Both the position numbers and the translations under genes were made by a program. This document shows, piece after piece, positions 1 through 6,667 of a stretch of 36,592 bases of DNA (the stretch's first letter is position 1; every line of letters starts with the position of its first letter). The notes beneath the pieces were generated by a model. The model did not search any database. It was not told the origin of the DNA and worked only from the letters and a program-made list of their open reading frames with translations. This stretch comes from Nitrospirota bacterium (GTDB lineage Bacteria; Nitrospirota; Nitrospiria; Nitrospirales; NS-4): NCBI GenBank assembly GCA_005877615.1, contig VBOD01000013.1, positions 1 to 36,592 on the forward strand, read 5' to 3'.

Positions 1-437
1 TGCAAGAGCTTCACGACAATGAGGGTGGAGCTTAGGGCTGCCGCCACCGCTACATAGAGAAGATCGAAGTTCCCGTTGCCTATCCTATAGCCGAAGAATC
101 GGAATGCTAAAAGGCCCAATGCCACACAGGCGGCAAACTGCACGATCCCCAGTGTCAACATGGACTTGCCCATCTTCACGAGTTCCCGAAGATTGATCTC
201 CATGCCGATGATAAAGAGGAGCAAGTTGAGCCCTATCTCGGAGATCAGCTCAATATTGGCTTCATTCGTCACAAGCCCAAACCCTAGGTGGGTTCCCAGA
301 AGTACACCGCCCAGGACATATCCGAGAATCAATGGCTGGCGTAAGAGCCGCGCCACGTGGGACGCTGCCGCTGCGAAGATGATCCCGTAGGCGATGTCGG
401 TTAGAAGTGAAAGGGATTGGTCAATCGCTGGGCTCAT
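1..437 (-). CDS. KefB-type cation:proton antiporter (CPA2), N-terminal part
   Basis: Reading the minus strand from the ATG at 437 gives about 145 residues before the window ends, so only the N-terminus is seen. The translation begins MSPAIDQSLSLLTDIAYG and continues with hydrophobic helices containing RQPLILGYVLGGVLLGTHLG and EIGLNLLLFIIGMEINLREL, the classical first helices of the Na+/H+ exchanger fold of CPA2 (KefB/KefC) proteins, which exchange K+ or Na+ for protons at the inner membrane. A GAGGG ribosome binding site lies about 8 nt upstream of the ATG. The start lies inside the upstream FmdB-like gene (17-nt overlap), so the two are probably translationally coupled. Whether a TrkA-N regulatory domain follows cannot be seen. 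Confidence 0.85.
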   Translation of the reverse strand, partial: MSPAIDQSLSLLTDIAYGIIFAAAASHVARLLRQPLILGYVLGGVLLGTHLGFGLVTNEANIELISEIGLNLLLFIIGMEINLRELVKMGKSMLTLGIVQFAACVALGLLAFRFFGYRIGNGNFDLLYVAVAAALSSTLIVVKLL

Positions 438-756
438 CTCCCGTTCCCTCGGCGGCCTGGTCCAGTTCTTCCATCATGCCTTCGTCGAAGTCTTCGCCTG
501 TCTCCCCGGCCATCTTCTTCATAAACCGCGCCATGCTCTTGGGATCGCTCTCATCGAGGTCGCCGAAGCTGCTCGGGTCGGCCAGCGACTCGAGGCGGGC
601 CTCTTCTGACTTGGGGGTGGCGATGCGGGACATAAGCCTGGTCAATCGCTCGCTCCCGCAGTGTTGGCAGCGCGCCGGCTCGGGGTTGCTGACGCTCAGG
701 ATGAAGAGCGTGGTGCGCTTGCGGCAGGCGTCGCATTGGTATTCGTAAATCGGCAT
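421..756 (-). CDS. FmdB-family zinc ribbon protein
   Basis: A 111-residue protein starting MPIYEYQCDACRKRTT, the hallmark N-terminus of the FmdB/CxxC_CxxC_SSSS family. A zinc ribbon is formed by C8/C11 and the later CQHCG pair. The C-terminal half is acidic and low in complexity, with the segment SDPKSMARFMKKMAGETGED, which is typical of the family. Function is unknown; the name comes from a regulatory protein near a formamidase operon. I chose the ATG at 756 because the conserved MPIYEY begins there and a GAGGTG ribosome binding site precedes it; an in-frame TTG at 813 would add 19 unconserved residues. It overlaps the antiporter start by 17 nt. Confidence 0.9.
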   Translation of the reverse strand: MPIYEYQCDACRKRTTLFILSVSNPEPARCQHCGSERLTRLMSRIATPKSEEARLESLADPSSFGDLDESDPKSMARFMKKMAGETGEDFDEGMMEELDQAAEGTGDEPSD

Positions 757-803
757 TCCAGCACCTCTGCTTCGTGCCCAGAAATGTTGCTCAAAATCTG
801 CGG

Positions 804-831
804 TGGACGTCAACCCTCCTCATACTATAAT
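804..831 (+). promoter_or_regulatory. sigma-70-type promoter for the hibernation factor gene
   Basis: A perfect TATAAT at 826-831 with a TGGACG hexamer at 804-809 (4 of 6 to TTGACA) and a 16-bp spacer. Transcription would start near 838, giving a leader of about 55 nt before the ATG at 894. The element lies in the divergent gap between the FmdB-like gene and the hibernation factor. Confidence 0.55.
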
Positions 832-893
832 GGTAAGCAAGAAGGCAAACCCGGCAATGCCGGCATCCGCGATCACGACCGGAGGGGAAGAGC

Positions 894-1250
894 ATGGACA
901 TTCGGACCGAGAGCCGCAACGTGACGATGGTCCCTCAGTGGCAGGAAGAAATCGAGGCCCGCTTACATGACCTCCAGGACGGGCACAACGACATCCTCCA
1001 CGCCAGGGTGATCCTGGAAAGGAACCGGCACCATAACAAGGGGCCCAGGATCGCCATGGCGCGGCTGGTGTGCAACGTGCGGGGCGGAACCTTCACCGCC
1101 TCGAAAACCGAAGAGACGTTCGAAGAGGCCATCCGGGCGACGTTCAACGCGATGGAGGAGGAGTTACGAACGTTCCGGGAAAAGAGGAAGCAGCGGGCGC
1201 GGGTCGAATCGGCCCGACGGAAGCCGGGCAAAAGGACGCGGTTCGACTGA
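894..1250 (+). CDS. Ribosome hibernation factor, HPF/RaiA family
   Basis: A 118-residue protein of the sigma-54 modulation/S30EA ribosome-associated family, short form without the long-HPF C-terminal dimerisation domain. The beta-alpha-beta-beta-beta-alpha fold is recognisable: an N-terminal EEIEARLHDLQDGHNDILHARVILER helix and strand, a basic stretch RNRHHNKGPR, the strand RLVCNVRGGTFTASK and a C-terminal helix with FEEAIRATFNAMEEEL. The tail is very basic (KRKQRARVESARRKPGKRTR), consistent with rRNA binding. Such proteins sit in the decoding region of idle ribosomes during stress or stationary phase. A GGAGG site at 881-885 fixes the ATG. The unusually basic C-terminal 25 residues are an extension relative to minimal HPF. 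Confidence 0.85.
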   Translation: MDIRTESRNVTMVPQWQEEIEARLHDLQDGHNDILHARVILERNRHHNKGPRIAMARLVCNVRGGTFTASKTEETFEEAIRATFNAMEEELRTFREKRKQRARVESARRKPGKRTRFD

Positions 1251-1293
1251 AACCGCGCCGGAGGCCATAGTAGGAGACAGGCAGGGAGGTCGC

Positions 1294-2316
1294 GTGCGCG
1301 CGTTGGTCAAGACGAAGGCCGTCCCGGGGTTGGAGCTGGTGGACGTCCCCAAGCCGTCGGCCGGCCCGGGGCAAGTGGTCGTACGGGTTCTGGCCACGTC
1401 CCTCTGCGGGACCGATAACCACATCTACCGCTGGGACGAGTGGGCGCAGGGACGCATCCACCCGCCGCGCATCATCGGCCACGAACTGTGCGGCGAGGTC
1501 GTCGAGGCCGGCCCCGGCGTGGCGGCGGTCGCCATCGGGGATTACGTCGCGGCCGAGTCGCACATCACGTGCGCCGTGTGCTTCCAGTGCCGGACAGGCA
1601 ACGCGCACGTGTGCAAGAACTACCGGATCCTGGGCATCGACGAAGACGGCTCGTACGCCGAGTACGTGAGGCTTCCCGAGCGCGTCCTGTGGAAGACCTC
1701 GCGGGAGATCCCGCCGGAATTCGCCTGCCTGCAAGAGCCACTGGGCAATGCCGTCCACGCGGCGCTGGTGGAGGACCTCACCGGGCAATCCGTGCTGATC
1801 ACCGGCTGCGGCCCGACGGGGCTCTTCGCGACGGCGGTGGCCCGCACCGCAGGCGCCGGCGTGATCATCGCCTCGGACGTGAGCGACTACCGGCTGGGCC
1901 TCGCCAAGCAATTGGGCGCGGACTACACGATCAATCCCACCAGGGACGACACCGACCTAATCACTCGCGTGACGGGCGGGGAGGGGGTGGACGTGGCGCT
2001 GGAGATGTCCGGAAACCCTGCCGCGATCCACAAGTGCTTCCTGTACGTCAAGAACGGCGGTCGCGTCACGCTGTTCGGCATCCCGGAGGCGCAAGTCAGC
2101 TTCGACATGACGAACGAGATCATCTTCAAAGGCATCCGGGTCTACGGCGTGACGGGGCGGCGCCTGTTCCAGACCTGGTACCGTCTTTCTGGGCTCTTCA
2201 AGGCGGGCCTCAACATCAAGCCTGTCGTCACCCACGTCCTGCCCTTGGACAAATTCGCCGAAGGGTTCGACCTGGTAGCGAAAGGCCAGTGCGGCAAAGT
2301 GGTCCTCCGACCGTAG
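1294..2316 (+). CDS. tdh: L-threonine 3-dehydrogenase
   Basis: A 340-residue zinc-dependent medium-chain dehydrogenase. It oxidises L-threonine with NAD+ to 2-amino-3-ketobutyrate, the first step of threonine conversion to glycine and acetyl-CoA. Visible features are the catalytic zinc ligand C38 in SLCGTDNHIY, H63-E64 in GHELCGE, four structural-zinc cysteines (C93, C96, C99, C107) and a Rossmann nucleotide loop GCGPTGL near residues 171-177. The GTG start at 1294 follows an AGGGAGGT site at 1283-1290. The next gene, kbl, begins on the base after its stop, the classic tdh-kbl arrangement, which strongly supports threonine rather than general alcohol or sorbitol as substrate. Confidence 0.93.
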   Translation: MRALVKTKAVPGLELVDVPKPSAGPGQVVVRVLATSLCGTDNHIYRWDEWAQGRIHPPRIIGHELCGEVVEAGPGVAAVAIGDYVAAESHITCAVCFQCRTGNAHVCKNYRILGIDEDGSYAEYVRLPERVLWKTSREIPPEFACLQEPLGNAVHAALVEDLTGQSVLITGCGPTGLFATAVARTAGAGVIIASDVSDYRLGLAKQLGADYTINPTRDDTDLITRVTGGEGVDVALEMSGNPAAIHKCFLYVKNGGRVTLFGIPEAQVSFDMTNEIIFKGIRVYGVTGRRLFQTWYRLSGLFKAGLNIKPVVTHVLPLDKFAEGFDLVAKGQCGKVVLRP

Positions 2317-3507
2317 ATGTCGTACGACAAGATCAAATCGCTCATCGAGCAGCAGCTCGCGGAGATCCGGGCGGCGGGGTTGTATAAGACCGAGCGCGTC
2401 CTGCTGGGCCCGCAGGGGGGCAGCATCCGCGTCGCGCAGGGGACAGCCATCAACCTTTGCGCCAATAATTACCTGGGCCTGGCCAACCATCCGGCGATCG
2501 TAGAGGCGGCGGCGCATGCGGTCCGCATGCGAGGGTACGGCATGGCCTCGGTGCGATTCATCTGCGGGACGCAGGACCTCCACAAGGATCTCGAACGAGC
2601 CATCACGTCGTTCCTCGGCGCCGGCGATACCATCCTCTACAGTTCCTGTTTCGACGCGAACACTGGCCTCTTTGAGACGCTTCTCGGCGAGGACGACGCC
2701 GTGCTCAGCGACGCGCTGAACCACGCGAGCGTGATCGACGGCATCCGCCTGTGCAAGGCCCAGCGGTACCGGTACGCGCACGGCGACATGGCCGACCTGG
2801 AAAAGGGCCTGCGGGAGACGGCGGGGCGGCGCATCCGCCTGATCGCCACCGATGGGGTCTTTTCGATGGACGGGGACTTCGCCCGGCTCGATGCGATCGT
2901 CGAGCTGGCCGAGCGGTACGGCGCCATCGTGATGGTGGACGACAGCCACGCGACCGGTTTCATCGGCCCCACCGGACGGGGGACGCCGGAACTGTTCGGC
3001 GTGGCCGACAAGGTGGACCTGATCACGAGCACGCTTGGCAAGGCAGTAGGAGGCGGGACCGGCGGCTTCACGGCGGGCCGGCGCGAGTTGATCGAATTGC
3101 TGCGCCAGCGGTCACGTCCGTACCTGTTCTCGAACGCCATCCCGCCGATGATCTGCGCGGCGGGCTTGAAGGCGTTGGAACTGATCCGGCAGGGCGGCGA
3201 GCTGCGGAGGCGGCTGGAGGAGAACGCGCGGTTCCTGAGACAGGCTCTGGAGAAGCTTGGATTCAAGGTCAGGCCCGGCATGCACCCGATCATGCCGGTC
3301 ATGCTCGGCGACGCGGCGCTGGCCGTGCGGATAGCGGACCGTTTGTTGGAGGAAGGCGTGTATGTGATCGGGTTCAGCTACCCCGTCGTGCCCAAGGGAG
3401 AAGCGCGCATCCGGGTGCAGGTCTCGGCGGCGCACACTCGCGAGCAGCTCAGCCAGGCGGTGACGGCCTTCGAAAAGGTGGGGCGGGAGTTGGGCGTCAT
3501 TTCATAG
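2317..3507 (+). CDS. kbl: Glycine C-acetyltransferase (2-amino-3-ketobutyrate CoA ligase)
   Basis: A 396-residue PLP enzyme of the alpha-oxoamine synthase family. It cleaves 2-amino-3-ketobutyrate with CoA to glycine plus acetyl-CoA. Family motifs are [12 protein letters not shown] near 48-59, [16 protein letters not shown] from 208, and the PLP lysine K242 in [15 protein letters not shown]211 stacks on the cofactor in relatives. The length matches Kbl. Its start follows the tdh stop with no gap, so the two are co-translated. Other family members (8-amino-7-oxononanoate synthase, serine palmitoyltransferase, cysteate-using capnine synthases) are less likely because of the tdh neighbour. Confidence 0.93.
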   Translation: MSYDKIKSLIEQQLAEIRAAGLYKTERVLLGPQGGSIRVAQGTAINLCANNYLGLANHPAIVEAAAHAVRMRGYGMASVRFICGTQDLHKDLERAITSFLGAGDTILYSSCFDANTGLFETLLGEDDAVLSDALNHASVIDGIRLCKAQRYRYAHGDMADLEKGLRETAGRRIRLIATDGVFSMDGDFARLDAIVELAERYGAIVMVDDSHATGFIGPTGRGTPELFGVADKVDLITSTLGKAVGGGTGGFTAGRRELIELLRQRSRPYLFSNAIPPMICAAGLKALELIRQGGELRRRLEENARFLRQALEKLGFKVRPGMHPIMPVMLGDAALAVRIADRLLEEGVYVIGFSYPVVPKGEARIRVQVSAAHTREQLSQAVTAFEKVGRELGVIS

Positions 3508-3537
3508 CCGCTGACGGCTTTTCGCCTGCCTTTCTGA

Positions 3538-3567
3538 TTGACACTCCTCCAAACATGGTCTTAGTCT
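3538..3567 (+). promoter_or_regulatory. Candidate promoter giving a leaderless mRNA
   Basis: A perfect TTGACA at 3538-3543, an 18-bp spacer and a weak TAGTCT at 3562-3567 (3 of 6 to TATAAT), ending 6 nt before the ATG at 3574. Transcription would start at or next to the A of the start codon. No Shine-Dalgarno sequence is visible before that ATG. Confidence 0.4.
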
Positions 3568-3573
3568 TTGGGT

Positions 3574-3987
3574 ATGGGTTCACGCATTCTTCGAGCCATC
3601 ATCGTGCCGGGGCTGGTCCTGGTCGCCGGCGCCTTGCCCGTGCACGCCGATGAACCCATTGCAATCGGCACGATCCTTCGTGATGCTGACTCCTATCACC
3701 TTCATTCGGTCCTCTTGAAAGGTAAGGTTCGAGATTCGCAGGTGATTGCTCCCTTTCTTCCTCCCACCGAGCAGTGCCCCAAGCACCACGTAGCGGTCGC
3801 GTTTACTCTTGACGATGAAACCGGTTTCATCCAGGTGGGAGCTCATCTCTGTGGGAATCGCTCGATCAAGAATGGAGACAATGTGCTGCTCCGTGCCATT
3901 ATACTTGTTGCTCACGAGTACACTGATGGAGAAGATCGGCGAACGGTGGCGGCAATCTTGAAAGGAATGCAGCGTCTAGGAGATTAG
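3574..3987 (+). CDS. Small exported protein, possible OB fold
   Basis: A 137-residue protein of unrecognised family. Residues 1 to about 25 (SRILRAIIVPGLVLVAGALPVHA followed by DEP) form a clean Sec signal peptide with a VHA cleavage site, so it is probably periplasmic. The mature part is beta-rich: YHLHSVLLKGKVRD, then a CPKHHVAVAFTLDDETGFIQV stretch, and NGDNVLLRAIIL. The alternation of strands around a DDETG turn resembles OB-fold domains of the tRNA_anti/BOF type, but this is only a resemblance. Two cysteines could form a disulfide. I chose the ATG at 3574 over an in-frame TTG at 3568. Base composition is lower in GC than tdh-kbl. Confidence 0.7.
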   Translation: MGSRILRAIIVPGLVLVAGALPVHADEPIAIGTILRDADSYHLHSVLLKGKVRDSQVIAPFLPPTEQCPKHHVAVAFTLDDETGFIQVGAHLCGNRSIKNGDNVLLRAIILVAHEYTDGEDRRTVAAILKGMQRLGD

Positions 3988-4024
3988 CGCTCTAGAAAAA
4001 GTAGGCTCGTTTAAAGGGGGCGGC

Positions 4025-4438
4025 GTGGGCTTTCTGATCCGGGTGTTCGCGAATGCGCTGGCGATCCTCGCCGCCGCCTATATCCTGCCGGGGATCGAAG
4101 TCAGCGGCGGTCTGGCCGTGCTGGCGGCGGGTCTCGTGCTGGCGATCATCAATGCCGTCGTCCGGCCGGTGTTGATCTTCCTGACGTTGCCGTTCACGCT
4201 GGTGACGCTGGGACTCTTTCTCTTCGTCCTGAACGCTTTCTGCCTGTGGCTCACGTCCTGGCTGGTCAAGGGATTCGAGGTGCACGGGTTCTGGCCGGCG
4301 GTGTTCGGGGCCATGCTTGTGAGCGTCGTGAGCTGGCTGCTGAACGCCTTCCTCAGCGACCGGGGCCAGGTCGTCGTCATCACCCGCCACAAGCGATTTC
4401 CTGGCGGCGACGTCATCGACATCTCCCCCAAACGCTAG
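4025..4438 (+). CDS. Phage-holin-family (YvlD-like) small membrane protein
   Basis: A 137-residue integral membrane protein with four predicted helices: VFANALAILAAAYILPGIEV, GLAVLAAGLVLAIINAVV, IFLTLPFTLVTLGLFLFVLNAF and WPAVFGAMLVSVVSWLLNAF. The segment IINAVVRPVLIFLTLPFTL is the signature of the family called phage_holin_4_2/YvlD. Despite the name, these proteins are widespread in chromosomes and their function is not established. The GTG start at 4025 is preceded by an AAAGGGGG site at 4013-4020. A basic tail (RHKRFPGGDVIDISPKR) is presumably cytoplasmic. It ends in the hairpin shared with the convergent downstream gene. Confidence 0.85.
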   Translation: MGFLIRVFANALAILAAAYILPGIEVSGGLAVLAAGLVLAIINAVVRPVLIFLTLPFTLVTLGLFLFVLNAFCLWLTSWLVKGFEVHGFWPAVFGAMLVSVVSWLLNAFLSDRGQVVVITRHKRFPGGDVIDISPKR

Positions 4439-4457
4439 GTGCCCACTAGCACCAGCG
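4433..4457. terminator. Hairpin between convergent genes
   Basis: CGCT-A-GGTGC pairs with GCACC-AGCG around a six-base loop (4443-4448): nine base pairs with one bulged A. The hairpin covers the stop codons of both converging genes. Neither side carries a proper U tract, so it is at best a weak bidirectional intrinsic terminator, or an RNA 3'-end stabiliser. Confidence 0.4.
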
Positions 4458-4757
4458 CCAATCCCACTTGCTCAAGGTCTTCTTATTGGTCAGAACCGGT
4501 TGCGACAGGTTCTCGCTGATGGGTTTGGGATTAAAAGTGAGGACGTATTCCACGCACACCTTGGGTATCTTCTCAGTTTGATACGTCCATACAGCGCTGC
4601 CTTCGGGATTGTCGGACGCCTTAAACGGCGAGCCGAGGTACTGTGTCACGTCGTACTGAGTACTGTGCCCGACCCCCTTTCTGAGGTAGAAACTGGGCGC
4701 GGCGTACATGGCGGCGACGACTCCGAGCACTACAATGAGCACGATTGTCTTGATCAT
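4446..4757 (-). CDS. Small membrane-anchored hypothetical protein
   Basis: A 103-residue protein starting MIKTIVLIVVLGVVAAMYAAP: a short basic N-terminus and one hydrophobic segment that acts either as an uncleaved anchor or a signal peptide. The rest is soluble: YLRKGVGHSTQYDVTQYLGSP, then SAVWTYQTEKIPKVCVEYVLTFN, ending SKWDWRWC. The layout (hydrophobic start, then a small domain with TQYLGSP and a WTYQ strand) resembles SmpA/OmlA-like periplasmic domains that begin with a helix measuring 'LGxP' and continue with a strand, but I cannot confirm that. The ATG at 4757 follows a GGGAAG site. It lies just downstream of the 2OG oxygenase gene and is probably cotranscribed with it. Confidence 0.7.
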   Translation of the reverse strand: MIKTIVLIVVLGVVAAMYAAPSFYLRKGVGHSTQYDVTQYLGSPFKASDNPEGSAVWTYQTEKIPKVCVEYVLTFNPKPISENLSQPVLTNKKTLSKWDWRWC

Positions 4758-4773
4758 GTCTTCCCTTGTCCAC

Positions 4774-5475
4774 TCACTTCTTGGGCGGAGCGTTGAAGCG
4801 CCAGTCATTGAATTCTTCGATGACAGGGTCCAGGTTGAAGGCCACGCTGACGCGCGGCGCGGACCCGTTGTACACGCCGACGGCGTGCGAGAGCCAGCCG
4901 GGGAACAACACGCATTGCCCGGCGGTGGGCGTGAACGCGATGCTCTTTCCGGCGTCGTGCAGTTCGGGCACGGCGTAGCGCAGATAGGGGGCCAGCATCG
5001 TGGCCAGGCACCCGCGAGGATCAAACAGCAGGAGGTCGCCGCCGCTCTTGCCGTCCGCGGCGATGTCTCCGACGTCCGCGTAGTACACGCCCGACCAGAA
5101 GGTGCCGGGGTGCGGGTGGACCGAATTGCTGCCTCCCTTGCGCTGCACGTTCGCCCAAGTCTCGACGACCTGCCAGCGGGGATGTTTGCCGGCAAGGTCC
5201 GGCGCCCGTTCGGAGAATTCCGTCGCCTGCGTGGCGACTTCGATGATCGGGGTCATGAGGTCTTTGAGGACCGGCCCGGCCCACTCGAACATGGACATGT
5301 CGTGCGGCGAGGACCAGCCGACGACCTCGTGGTCCGCCTCGGCGGGGTGGGAGGCCTCCCGCTCGAGAATCGCCCGGCGCAGCTCCTTGTTGACGCGCTC
5401 GTGGTCCGGGACGGTGAAGACCAGCAGCGGGGTGGAGAAAATCGGCCGGATGCGGATTTCCATCTCCTTGGACAT
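4774..5475 (-). CDS. Putative 2-oxoglutarate/Fe(II)-dependent oxygenase (TIGR02466-like)
   Basis: A 233-residue protein with the layout of the TIGR02466 putative 2OG-Fe(II) oxygenase family: an N-terminal IFSTPLLVF strand, a central SNSVHPHPGTFWSGVYYA stretch (H120/H122 candidate iron ligands), a jelly-roll segment GDLLLFDPRG, the distal histidine H197 in PGWLSHAVG and a 2OG-binding arginine R208 in PRVSVAFN. Members are thought to hydroxylate small molecules or proteins but have no known substrate. The ATG at 5475 has an AAAGG site 8 nt upstream; M5 is an alternative. It is divergent from the phosphonate operon, with only 113 bp between start codons, so it may act on that pathway's product. 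Confidence 0.75.
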   Translation of the reverse strand: MSKEMEIRIRPIFSTPLLVFTVPDHERVNKELRRAILEREASHPAEADHEVVGWSSPHDMSMFEWAGPVLKDLMTPIIEVATQATEFSERAPDLAGKHPRWQVVETWANVQRKGGSNSVHPHPGTFWSGVYYADVGDIAADGKSGGDLLLFDPRGCLATMLAPYLRYAVPELHDAGKSIAFTPTAGQCVLFPGWLSHAVGVYNGSAPRVSVAFNLDPVIEEFNDWRFNAPPKK

Positions 5476-5503
5476 GCCAATACCTTTCGTGCTGCGTCAA
5501 TCG

Positions 5504-5532
5504 AGAATATCGTCAGGTCAGCGGGGTGTCAA
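5504..5532 (-). promoter_or_regulatory. Promoter of the 2OG oxygenase gene
   Basis: On the minus strand a perfect TTGACA (5532-5527) and TATTCT (5509-5504, 4 of 6) with a 17-bp spacer. The leader would be about 22 nt and includes the AAAGG ribosome binding site. It is back to back with the phosphonate operon promoter, with the two -35 boxes 18 bp apart. Confidence 0.6.
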
Positions 5533-5550
5533 GTTAGCCTGGATCGCGCC

Positions 5551-5579
5551 TTGAGAAGCCTGCCTTGCTCCGTTATAAT
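5551..5579 (+). promoter_or_regulatory. Promoter of the phosphonate operon
   Basis: TTGAGA (5 of 6) at 5551-5556, a 17-bp spacer and a perfect TATAAT at 5574-5579: the best sigma-70-type promoter in the window. The -10 box ends only 9 nt before the ATG at 5589, so transcription should start 0-3 nt before the start codon. There is no Shine-Dalgarno sequence, so the first gene is probably read from a leaderless mRNA. Confidence 0.7.
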
Positions 5580-5588
5580 GCGTCCCTC

Positions 5589-6077
5589 ATGGCGTTTCCC
5601 GCCAAAGACTTTGTGAGTCTGCTCCAGGACGTGGGATTCGACTTCTTCACCGGGGTTCCGGATTCGACGTTGGGTGGGGTCATCGCCACCTTGATCGAGC
5701 GGCGGATTTATATCCCGGCGGTCCGCGAAGATGAGGCGGTGGGTCTGGCGGCCGGGGCCTACATGGGTGGCAAGATACCGGCGGTGCTGATGCAGAACTC
5801 GGGGCTGGGAACGTCTTTGAACGCGTTGATCTCGCTGAACCTGATCTATGTGCAGCCGTGTCTGCTCCTGATCTCCTGGCGCGGCCACGACGGGAAGGAT
5901 GCCCCCGAGCATCTGGTGATGGGGCAGGTCATGACGAAGTTGCTCGATCTGGTGCGCATCCCGCACCGCGCTTTGCGCGCGGAAACCGTGCGCGAGGACG
6001 TGGGCTGGGCCGGGCAGGTCTTCATGTCGCAACGCATCCCAGTCGCCCTGCTGGTCACCCCGGGAGTCTTTTCGTGA
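5589..6077 (+). CDS. Phosphonopyruvate decarboxylase, alpha (N-terminal) subunit
   Basis: A 162-residue TPP-enzyme pyrimidine-binding domain. The start MAFPAKDFVSLLQDVGFDFFTGVPDSTL matches the N-terminus of phosphonopyruvate decarboxylases and of the sulfopyruvate decarboxylase subunit ComD. EDEAVGLAAGAYMGG carries the glutamate that activates TPP, and AVLMQNSGLGTSLNALISL is the family signature. Ppd is normally one chain of about 380 residues; here the two halves are separate genes with overlapping stop and start (GTGA at 6074-6077), as in archaeal ComD/ComE. Decarboxylation would give phosphonoacetaldehyde (or sulfoacetaldehyde). The aminotransferase, nucleotidyltransferase and CDP-alcohol transferase downstream favour the phosphonate. 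The start has no ribosome binding site (leaderless). Confidence 0.85.
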   Translation: MAFPAKDFVSLLQDVGFDFFTGVPDSTLGGVIATLIERRIYIPAVREDEAVGLAAGAYMGGKIPAVLMQNSGLGTSLNALISLNLIYVQPCLLLISWRGHDGKDAPEHLVMGQVMTKLLDLVRIPHRALRAETVREDVGWAGQVFMSQRIPVALLVTPGVFS

Positions 6078-6667
6078 GGCCCGAAGAAGGGGTCCTCACC
6101 AGCCGCAGCCGCGCGCTCGGAGCGGTGCTCGAGTTGCTCACCGACGAGCTTGTCGTCGTCTGCAACGGATTCCCCTCGCGGGAGGTTTACGCGCTGCGCG
6201 ACCGGCCGGAGAATTTCTATATGATCGGGTCCATGGGCTTGGCGTCGGCGATCGGCCTTGGCGTCGCCCTGGCGCAACCAAGGCGCAAGGTGGTGGTGTT
6301 GGACGGCGACGGCAACGTGTTGATGGCCATGGGCACGCTGGCGACGGTGGGAGCGTTGAAGCCGAGGAATTTCGTGCACATCGTGTTCGACAACGAAGTG
6401 TACGGCAGTACCGGCAACCAGCCGACGCTCTCGCAAACCGTGCGACTGGAGCAGGTAGCCAAAGCCACCGGCTATAAGAACGTGGAGCGGGTGCGTGAGC
6501 TGGACGATACAGTGTACGAGGCGAAGACGATGTTGAAGGAAGACGGTCCGAGTTTTCTGCTCGTGAAAGTCTCGGAGCTGGCGGAGGACGTGGGTCGGGT
6601 GGGGATCGAGCCGGCGGCCATGACCGAGCGATTTCGGAAGGCCGCCATGGGAGGCCACGCGTCATGA
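6074..6667 (+). CDS. Phosphonopyruvate decarboxylase, beta (C-terminal) subunit
   Basis: A 197-residue TPP-diphosphate-binding domain. VVVLDGDGNVLMAMGTLATVGA is the GDG...N magnesium/TPP motif of the family. The following FDNEVYGSTGNQPT is a close match to the conserved asparagine and STGGQPT element of Ppd and ComE. The GTG start at 6074 overlaps the alpha-subunit TGA, so the subunits should be made in equal amounts and assemble together. The stop overlaps the aminotransferase ATG by four bases (6664-6667). Alternative: sulfopyruvate decarboxylase beta subunit. A true single-chain Ppd elsewhere in the genome would weaken this assignment. Confidence 0.85.
   Translation: MRPEEGVLTSRSRALGAVLELLTDELVVVCNGFPSREVYALRDRPENFYMIGSMGLASAIGLGVALAQPRRKVVVLDGDGNVLMAMGTLATVGALKPRNFVHIVFDNEVYGSTGNQPTLSQTVRLEQVAKATGYKNVERVRELDDTVYEAKTMLKEDGPSFLLVKVSELAEDVGRVGIEPAAMTERFRKAAMGGHAS

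Noticed and set aside
757-813. TTG-initiated N-terminal extension of the FmdB-like protein
   Set aside because: The conserved family N-terminus MPIYEY starts at 756 with its own ribosome binding site; the extra 19 residues are not family-like.
1144-1911. A 255-codon minus-strand open frame
   Set aside because: Antisense to tdh and the hibernation factor gene; low-complexity Arg/Ala/Gly-rich translation typical of a shadow frame.
2317-3507. Kbl as a capnine/sulfonolipid-type synthase linked to the lipid operon
   Set aside because: The alpha-oxoamine synthase family includes such enzymes, but the gap-free pairing with tdh makes threonine degradation the simple reading.
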